Origin: an uncultured Clostridium sp.
GTDB taxonomy: Bacteria; Bacillota; Clostridia; Lachnospirales; Lachnospiraceae
Assembly: GCA_937902905.1 (NCBI GenBank)
Contig: CALELW010000248.1
Location: forward strand, 1 to 11,571
Direction of reading: 5' to 3'
DNA length: 11,571 bases
In this document: piece after piece, positions 6,641 to 11,571 of the stretch
Layout: the number at the start of each line of letters is the position of its first letter
Position numbering within the stretch: position 1 is the first letter of the stretch
Position numbers and translations under genes: made by a program
Notes under the pieces: model-generated
The model's input: the letters and a program-made list of their open reading frames with translations, nothing else
Told to the model about the DNA's origin: nothing
Database searches by the model: none

Positions 6641-7468
6641 ATGAAAAACACAGTAGTAACGATTCAGCAGATGAAGGAAAAAGGGGAAAAAATTTCAATG
6701 CTGACCGCATATGATTATTCGACAGCAAAACTGGAAGACGAAGCCGGAGTAAATACAATTTTGGTTGGTGATTCCTTAGGAAATGTAATTCTTGGTTATG
6801 AGGATACGATTTCAGTAACGATGGAAGACATGATTCACCATGGAGCAGCCGTAGCAAGAGGTGCAAAAAACGCACTTGTTGTTGTGGACATGCCGTTTAT
6901 GTCGTATCAGACATCCGTTTACGATGCGGTTGTCAATGCCGGACGTTTGATGAAAGAGGGACGTGCCGGAGCCGTGAAACTGGAAGGCGGAAAAGAAGTA
7001 TGCTCACAGATTCAGGCAATTGTTAATGCCGGAATTCCGGTCTGTGCACATCTTGGACTGACACCACAGTCGATTAACGCTTTTGGTGGATTTAAAGTTC
7101 AGGGTAAGACGGAAAAGGCAGCAAAGAAATTAATTGCGGACGCACTTGCCGTTCAGGAAGCCGGAGCATTTGCGGTTGTACTTGAGGGAATTCCAAGTAA
7201 ACTTGCCAATCTTGTGACCGAGAAGTTAGATATCCCAACAATTGGAATCGGTGCCGGAAATGGCTGTGACGGTCAGGTACTTGTTTACCAGGATATGCTT
7301 GGTATGTTCTCTGATTTTACACCAAAATTTGTAAAACGTTATGCAAACATTGGAGAAGTGATGAAAGAAGCGTTCCAAAAATATATGGAAGAAATCCAGA
7401 GCGGCGCTTTTCCATCCAGTGAGCATGAATACAAAATAGATGATGACATTATTGAGAAGTTGTACTAG
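6641..7468 (+). CDS. panB: 3-methyl-2-oxobutanoate hydroxymethyltransferase
   Basis: Transfers a hydroxymethyl group from 5,10-methylene-tetrahydrofolate to 2-ketoisovalerate, giving ketopantoate, the substrate of the preceding PanG. The 275-residue TIM-barrel protein has the metal ligands Asp44 (VGDSLG), Asp83 (VVDMPF) and Glu115 (VKLEGG), Lys113 in the same motif, and the catalytic Glu182 (VLEGIP); these match the known active site of the family. HLGLTPQ at 137-143 and GIGAG further on are also typical. Length is normal and no residue is missing. The ATG lies immediately after the panG stop, and its ribosome binding site TAGGAGGA (6625-6632) is within the panG end, so the two are probably translated in a coupled way. 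It is cytoplasmic. Confidence 0.98.
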   Translation: MKNTVVTIQQMKEKGEKISMLTAYDYSTAKLEDEAGVNTILVGDSLGNVILGYEDTISVTMEDMIHHGAAVARGAKNALVVVDMPFMSYQTSVYDAVVNAGRLMKEGRAGAVKLEGGKEVCSQIQAIVNAGIPVCAHLGLTPQSINAFGGFKVQGKTEKAAKKLIADALAVQEAGAFAVVLEGIPSKLANLVTEKLDIPTIGIGAGNGCDGQVLVYQDMLGMFSDFTPKFVKRYANIGEVMKEAFQKYMEEIQSGAFPSSEHEYKIDDDIIEKLY

Positions 7469-7480
7469 GAGGAAGAAAAA

Positions 7481-8326
7481 ATGCAGATTGTATCAACCGT
7501 AGAAGAGGTAAGAAAACAGGTAAAGAAATGGAGAGAAGAAGGACGTTCCGTTGGTCTTGTTCCGACGATGGGTTATCTTCATGAGGGACATAAAAGTTTG
7601 ATTGACAAGGCAGTTGAGCAGAATGACCGTGTCGTTGTCAGCGTTTTTGTAAATCCGATTCAGTTTGGACCAAATGAAGATTTGGCAACCTATCCGAGAG
7701 ATTTGGAAAGAGATGCGGCGCTTTGTGAAAATGCCGGTGCAAATCTTATTTTCCATCCGGAACCGGAAAACATGTATGAGAGCGATTTTTGCAGTTTCAT
7801 TGACATGGATGGACTTACGAAGGGATTGTGCGGTAAAACAAGACCGACACATTTCCGCGGTGTCTGCACGGTAGTTGGAAAATTATTTAACATTGTAGAG
7901 CCGGACCGTGCTTACTTTGGACAGAAGGATGCACAGCAGTTAGCAGTCATCCGCCGTATGGTAAGAGATTTGAATTTTAATCTCGAAGTCATTGGCTGCC
8001 CGATTATCCGTGAAGATGACGGTCTTGCAAAAAGCTCAAGAAACACTTATCTCTCAAAGGAGGAGAGAAAAGCCGCTGTTATTCTTCACAAAGGATTACT
8101 TCATGGTGAGGAATTGGTGAAAGCCGGTGAAAAAAATGTTGCCACTGTGAAACAGGCAATTACGGAAATCATTGAGTCGGAGCCGCTTGCCAAAATTGAT
8201 TATGTGGAAATTGTAAACTTTGATAATATTGAAACGATAGAAACAATTGACGGTTCCATTTTGGCTGCCGTAGCTGTTTACATTGGAAAAACAAGACTTA
8301 TTGATAACTTTATTTACGAATCATAA
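7481..8326 (+). CDS. panC: Pantothenate synthetase (pantoate--beta-alanine ligase)
   Basis: Joins pantoate and beta-alanine using ATP, through a pantoyl-adenylate intermediate, to form pantothenate. The 281-residue protein shows the nucleotidyltransferase motif VPTMGYLHEGH (27-37, HxGH at 34-37), the conserved VSVFVNPIQFGPNEDLATYPR region, the TRPTHFRGV segment, EPDRAYFGQKDAQQ, and KSSRNTYLS, the family's counterpart of the KMSKS loop. Length is typical. It begins 12 nt after panB, with AGGAGGAA at 7467-7474 overlapping the panB stop. It receives pantoate from PanG and beta-alanine from the PanD encoded next. Confidence 0.98.
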   Translation: MQIVSTVEEVRKQVKKWREEGRSVGLVPTMGYLHEGHKSLIDKAVEQNDRVVVSVFVNPIQFGPNEDLATYPRDLERDAALCENAGANLIFHPEPENMYESDFCSFIDMDGLTKGLCGKTRPTHFRGVCTVVGKLFNIVEPDRAYFGQKDAQQLAVIRRMVRDLNFNLEVIGCPIIREDDGLAKSSRNTYLSKEERKAAVILHKGLLHGEELVKAGEKNVATVKQAITEIIESEPLAKIDYVEIVNFDNIETIETIDGSILAAVAVYIGKTRLIDNFIYES

Positions 8327-8344
8327 GATTGGAGGATAAGCGTC

Positions 8345-8731
8345 ATGACAATTCAGATGTTAAAAGGGAAAATACACCGTGCCAAAGTGGTTCAGGCAGA
8401 ATTAAATTATGTTGGCAGTATTACGGTTGACCCGGTTTTAATGGAGGCGGCCGGCATTTACGAATATGAAAAAGTGCAGATTGTCGATGTAGAAAATGGA
8501 AGCCGTTTTGAGACTTACACAATTGCCGGGGAGCCGGGAAGTGGTATGATTTGCTTAAATGGGGCAGCGGCGAGAATGGTTCAGGTAGAAGACCACATTA
8601 TTATTATGAGTTATTGTGATTTGACGCCGGATGAAGCATTCAGCCATAAGCCAAAAGTTGTTTTCGTGGATGACAAAAACCAGATTAAACGTGTATCTTC
8701 TTATGAGAAACATGGTCAGTTGTCTGACTAA
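8345..8731 (+). CDS. panD: Aspartate 1-decarboxylase proenzyme
   Basis: Decarboxylates L-aspartate to beta-alanine for PanC. It is a 128-residue pyruvoyl enzyme. The self-cleavage site Gly24-Ser25 lies in ELNYVGSITVD, so Ser25 would become the pyruvoyl group and residues 1-24 the beta chain. Other active-site residues fall at their usual places: Lys9, Tyr22, Arg54, Tyr58 and the NGAAA turn from 72. Residues after about 115 form a short variable tail. Whether a separate maturation factor is needed cannot be judged from this window; none is encoded here. ATG at 8345 has GGAGG at 8331-8335, 18 nt after the panC stop. Confidence 0.98.
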   Translation: MTIQMLKGKIHRAKVVQAELNYVGSITVDPVLMEAAGIYEYEKVQIVDVENGSRFETYTIAGEPGSGMICLNGAAARMVQVEDHIIIMSYCDLTPDEAFSHKPKVVFVDDKNQIKRVSSYEKHGQLSD

Positions 8732-8744
8732 GAAGGGGGATTTT

Positions 8745-9938
8745 ATGTTACAGGGAAAAACGATTGTGCTTGGTGTGACAGGCAGTATTGCCGCATACAA
8801 AATCGCAAATCTGACGAGTATGCTGACAAAACTTCACGCCGACGTACATGTTTTGATGACACAAAATGCAACCAATTTTATCAATCCGATTACGTTTGAG
8901 ACGCTGACAAATCACAAATGCTTAGTCGATACGTTTGATAGAAACTTTAATTATAATATTGAGCATGTTTCGCTTGGCAACAAAGCGGATTTGGTTTTAG
9001 TTGCGCCGGCAAGCGCGAATATTATTGCGAAAATGGCAAATGGAATTGCAGATGATATGCTCAGTACAACGCTTCTTGCGTGCCGCTGTAAAAAATTAGT
9101 GGCACCGGCAATGAACACCAATATGTATGAGAATCCGATTACGCAGGCAAATCTTCAAAAATTGAGAGATTTTGGAATGAAAGTTATTGAACCGGCAACT
9201 GGACTTCTTGCGTGCAAAGTTGTCGGAAAAGGGAAAATGCCTTCGGAGGAAGTGCTGCTTTCCCATATTTTACAGGAAATCCAATATGAACATGATATGG
9301 AAGGAAAACGGGTTTTAATTACAGCCGGACCGACGAGAGAGGCGATTGACCCGGTGCGTTATCTGACGAATCATTCGACCGGAAAGATGGGATATGCGCT
9401 TGCCAAAACGGCAGCAAGACGTGGAGCCAAGGTTACACTGGTGAGCGGTCCGTGTGAACTGCCGGCACCGCTTCATGTGGATGTTGTTCCGGTTGAGAGC
9501 GCAGCGGATATGTTTGAGGCAGTGAAAACTCGTGCCAAAGAGCAGGATATTATCATCAAGGCAGCAGCTGTTGCCGATTATACGCCGGTTACGGTAAACA
9601 CAGAAAAGACGAAAAAGAAAGAGGGCGAAGCGTCGATTGCGCTGAAGCGGACAACGGATATTTTATCATGGCTCGGTGAACATAAGGAAAAAGGGCAGTT
9701 TTTGTGTGGCTTTTCCATGGAAACCGAAAACATGTTAGAAAACTCGAAAAAGAAATTAGAGAAGAAACACGCCGATATGATTGTGGCGAACAATCTGAAA
9801 GTTACCGGTGCCGGATTTGGAACGGATACAAATGTCGTTACTTTGATTACGAAAGAGGGGGCAAAAGAGCTTCCAATTCAGACAAAGGATGAGGTTTCTT
9901 ACGAGATTTTGAATGAAATTATGAATAAAATGGCTTAA
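8745..9938 (+). CDS. coaBC: Bifunctional phosphopantothenoylcysteine decarboxylase / phosphopantothenate--cysteine ligase
   Basis: Carries out two successive steps from 4'-phosphopantothenate to 4'-phosphopantetheine in CoA synthesis. The 397-residue protein has an N-terminal flavin-binding CoaC domain (about 1-180): GVTGSIAAYK (10-19), active-site His74 in NIEHVSLG, PAMN (121-124) in APAMNTNMYENP, and Cys157 in the LLACKVVGKGKM flap. The C-terminal CoaB domain (about 187-395) shows LITAGPTREAIDPVR, Asn209 in LTNHSTGKMGY, AAAVADYTP and ADMIVANN. The reading frame extends upstream to 8631 inside panD, but ATG at 8745 is chosen because AAGGGGGA (8733-8740) precedes it and homologous proteins start with MLxGKxIxLGVTG. 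It is 13 nt after panD, at the end of the operon. No strong terminator follows, only a weak GGTAT/ATACC stem at 9961-9982 without a T-run. Confidence 0.97.
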   Translation: MLQGKTIVLGVTGSIAAYKIANLTSMLTKLHADVHVLMTQNATNFINPITFETLTNHKCLVDTFDRNFNYNIEHVSLGNKADLVLVAPASANIIAKMANGIADDMLSTTLLACRCKKLVAPAMNTNMYENPITQANLQKLRDFGMKVIEPATGLLACKVVGKGKMPSEEVLLSHILQEIQYEHDMEGKRVLITAGPTREAIDPVRYLTNHSTGKMGYALAKTAARRGAKVTLVSGPCELPAPLHVDVVPVESAADMFEAVKTRAKEQDIIIKAAAVADYTPVTVNTEKTKKKEGEASIALKRTTDILSWLGEHKEKGQFLCGFSMETENMLENSKKKLEKKHADMIVANNLKVTGAGFGTDTNVVTLITKEGAKELPIQTKDEVSYEILNEIMNKMA

Positions 9939-9987
9939 AACTGCATAAGATAGTAAGGACGGTATGTGATGACGAGGATACCATAAA

Positions 9988-10016
9988 TTGACAACCACAA
10001 TAAAATGTGGTATACT
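9988..10016 (+). promoter_or_regulatory. Near-consensus sigma-A promoter of veg
   Basis: TTGACA at 9988-9993, a 17-nt spacer and TATACT at 10011-10016, with TG at 10008-10009 forming an extended -10 element. The spacer contains a perfect dyad, CCACA 9995-9999 and TGTGG 10006-10010, which could be an operator or chance. Transcription would start near 10023, about 41 nt before the veg ATG. A strong constitutive promoter fits what is known of veg in Bacillus subtilis. Confidence 0.85.
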
Positions 10017-10063
10017 CATATGCGTATGCTATATATCGTGTTTTAAGAACGGAGGGATATCTT

Positions 10064-10303
10064 ATGGTAAGAGCCAGTGTTGGCAGTGTCCGGCGTGCCG
10101 TAGCGGAGCATGTAGGAAGTAAAGTAAAGGTTCGGAGTAATCTGGGAAGACACAAATATGATGTAACCGAAGGTGTGATTACGGAAACATATCCCTGCAT
10201 CTTTCTTGTGCAGGTGAAAAACGCAGAGGAGAATAGTTACCAAACGGTATCATACAGTTACACGGATGTCATTACAAAGGACGTACAATTAACTTTGTGC
10301 TAG
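10064..10303 (+). CDS. veg: Veg family protein
   Basis: A small 79-residue cytoplasmic protein recognisable by RASVGSVRRAV near the N terminus, then NLGRHKYDVTEGVITETYP and VSYSYTDVITKDVQLTL at the C-terminal end. Veg is widespread in Firmicutes; in Bacillus subtilis it has been linked to stimulation of biofilm formation by counteracting SinR, and its molecular activity is not fully understood. A longer frame opens at 10007, but that start would lie within the promoter; ATG at 10064 with GGAGGG at 10051-10056 is the right one. The gene stands alone between its own promoter (9988-10016) and a strong terminator (10311-10353). Two stop codons occur in a row (TAG at 10301 and 10304). Confidence 0.95.
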   Translation: MVRASVGSVRRAVAEHVGSKVKVRSNLGRHKYDVTEGVITETYPCIFLVQVKNAEENSYQTVSYSYTDVITKDVQLTLC

Positions 10304-10310
10304 TAGAGAG

Positions 10311-10353
10311 AGAACTAATAAATGGAGAAATCCGGTTTATTAGTTCTTTTTTT
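10311..10353 (+). terminator. Intrinsic terminator of veg
   Basis: A perfect 12-bp stem, AGAACTAATAAA at 10311-10322 with TTTATTAGTTCT at 10336-10347, a 13-nt loop and a run of seven T at 10347-10353. It starts seven bases after the veg stop codon, isolating veg from the next gene. Confidence 0.95.
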
Positions 10354-10408
10354 GTTTCGTTGGAATATATATTGTAAGAGACAACTACGAAACAAGGAGG
10401 CCAAACGA

Positions 10409-11571
10409 TTGAACCTGATTACAAAGCGAGTTCATATGAACCGGTGTAACGGCAGGGAAGTTAAGCAGCTTACACTTGACCGCGATTTCAATGTGCCGGA
10501 TGCCAGACCGGATGCGTTACAGATTATGAAAGAACAGGGAGAGGTACAGATAGAGGAAGTTCATATGATGGAGGGAAAGGCAAGTGTGAAAGGAATTTTG
10601 CATTTCCAGATTTTATATGCATCGGACGGGGATATTCCGGTGAGTGAGATGACAGGGACAATTCCTTTTGAGGAAACCATTTCGCTGCCACAGGCAAAAG
10701 CCGAGGATGAAATTTCGGTGCAGGCAGAGATTGGTGACTTAAAAAGTGAGTTAATTAATTCCAGAAAATTAGGAATGAAAGCAATTGTTGTACTTAATGT
10801 GACGGCAGGAAGCGTTTGTGATGGTGAGGGAGCCATTGACATTGAGGGCGGAGAGGATATCTACACGAAAAAAAGAACGGCAGAAGTTTCTTATCTGGTT
10901 TTCAGTAAGAAAGATACGCTGCGGGTACGGGATGAGTGGAAAATTCCCGGAACAAAAGATGCGATTCAAAGAATTTTGTACTCGGATGTGTGCATTGGGG
11001 AGCTAAACACAAGGATGGAAGAAGAAAAACTTCTTGTCGAAGGGCAGGCAAATGTTTTCGTCATTTATCTGGGCGAGGGAGAAAATCCATCCATCAATTA
11101 TTTTGAAAACACACTGCCAATTGAGGGACACATTGACTGCCACGGCTGCAATGCGGACATGGTCGAACAGGTGACAGCCTCCATTCACAGCAGAGATTTA
11201 GGTGTGAAAGAAGATGAAGATGGCGAATTCCGCGTGCTGGAAGTTGAAGTTGTATTGGCGTTTGATATGAAAGTGTACGGTCAGGAAAAAATTGATCTTC
11301 TTACGGATTTTTATTCGTTAAAAGAAAACTGCAAACCGGTTTATGAGCCATCCTATTTTGAAAATCTGAAAATTCATAATAAAAGCAAGTGTCGGTTTAC
11401 CGGTAAGGTAACGGCGGGCGAATTTGCGCCGCTGCAAATTTGGAATGTAAGTGGTTCTCTGTTTATTGACCATAAAGAACAGAAAGAAGAAGGACTTTTG
11501 GTAAAAGGGGCACTTTTGGTAAGTGTGTTATACCAGACTGGAGATGAAAGGGTTCCGCTCGCGACGGCAAA
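10409..11571 (+). CDS. DUF3794 (SPOCS) domain protein, probably spore-coat or cell-wall associated, 3' end outside the window
   Basis: An open frame of 387 codons runs to the window edge without a stop. The start is TTG at 10409, supported by AAGGAGG at 10394-10400 with 8-nt spacing; the first in-frame ATG (10436, residue 10) has no such site. The protein is soluble-looking, without signal peptide or membrane segments, and rich in beta-prone repeats. About three copies of a DUF3794/SPOCS-like unit can be seen (roughly residues 20-125, 160-265 and 275-385), each with alternation such as VEGQANVFVIYLGEG and VKGALLVSVLYQTGDE, where a hydrophobic strand is followed by an acidic turn. In clostridia such proteins often end in a LysM domain and are thought to act at the spore or cell envelope; the C terminus is not visible here, so LysM is an expectation only. 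Location next to veg fits clostridial gene order. No clear promoter was found in 10354-10394. Confidence 0.82.
   Translation, partial: MNLITKRVHMNRCNGREVKQLTLDRDFNVPDARPDALQIMKEQGEVQIEEVHMMEGKASVKGILHFQILYASDGDIPVSEMTGTIPFEETISLPQAKAEDEISVQAEIGDLKSELINSRKLGMKAIVVLNVTAGSVCDGEGAIDIEGGEDIYTKKRTAEVSYLVFSKKDTLRVRDEWKIPGTKDAIQRILYSDVCIGELNTRMEEEKLLVEGQANVFVIYLGEGENPSINYFENTLPIEGHIDCHGCNADMVEQVTASIHSRDLGVKEDEDGEFRVLEVEVVLAFDMKVYGQEKIDLLTDFYSLKENCKPVYEPSYFENLKIHNKSKCRFTGKVTAGEFAPLQIWNVSGSLFIDHKEQKEEGLLVKGALLVSVLYQTGDERVPLATA

Noticed and set aside
6408..6875. Minus-strand open frame of 155 codons opposite panG/panB
   Set aside because: It is a shadow of two well-supported genes, with low-complexity Leu/Ser/Phe composition and no family features.
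8631..8744. Upstream extension of the coaBC frame into panD
   Set aside because: The 38 extra residues overlap panD in another frame; the start at 8745 matches the family N terminus and has its own ribosome binding site.
9961..9982. Terminator after coaBC (GGTAT/ATACC stem)
   Set aside because: Only five base pairs and no T-run; too weak to call.
10007..10063. Upstream extension of the veg frame
   Set aside because: It begins inside the promoter -10 region, upstream of the expected transcription start.
10354..10394. Promoter for the DUF3794 gene
   Set aside because: A TATATT-like string at about 10368 has no -35 box at proper spacing, and no sporulation sigma-factor pattern could be matched with confidence.

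Overview
The window reads as a chromosomal segment of a low-to-mid GC Gram-positive anaerobe, most likely a Lachnospiraceae-type clostridium. The grounds are strong AGGAGG-type ribosome binding sites, codon use rich in A and T, a YesM/YesN-style two-component pair, a Veg protein next to a DUF3794 (SPOCS) protein, and a PanG-type ketopantoate reductase in the pantothenate operon. All genes lie on the plus strand. The species cannot be named from this sequence alone.

Layout. (1) Positions 3-4991 hold a tightly packed gene string: a 5'-truncated membrane histidine kinase, an AraC-type response regulator, an ABC ATPase, a 12-segment ABC-2-like permease and a short-chain dehydrogenase. Overlaps of 4 bp at two junctions and short gaps elsewhere suggest one transcript. 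The logic appears to be a sensor pair controlling an exporter, with an oxidoreductase of unknown substrate at the end. (2) Positions 4992-5773 hold no credible gene. They contain two long imperfect palindromes in opposite orientation (4987-5167 and 5475-5640). The two share an identical 83-bp core and have outer arms that differ in sequence but still pair. Between them lies a block of about 300 bp with three smaller GCAAC...GTTGC dyads. A good sigma-A-like promoter (5671-5699) follows. (3) Positions 5774-9938 hold panG-panB-panC-panD-coaBC. With supplied ketoisovalerate, aspartate and cysteine, these genes cover pantothenate synthesis and two of the later CoA steps. Pantothenate kinase and the last two CoA enzymes are not in the window. 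(4) Positions 9988-10353 hold a compact veg transcription unit with its own near-consensus promoter and a strong intrinsic terminator. (5) From 10409 to the window end runs a DUF3794 protein with a TTG start, truncated by the edge.

The most unusual part is the palindrome pair between the exporter operon and the pantothenate operon. The identical core together with paired-but-divergent arms suggests either a non-autonomous mobile palindrome or a structured RNA/DNA element. The rest of the window is well explained by known families.
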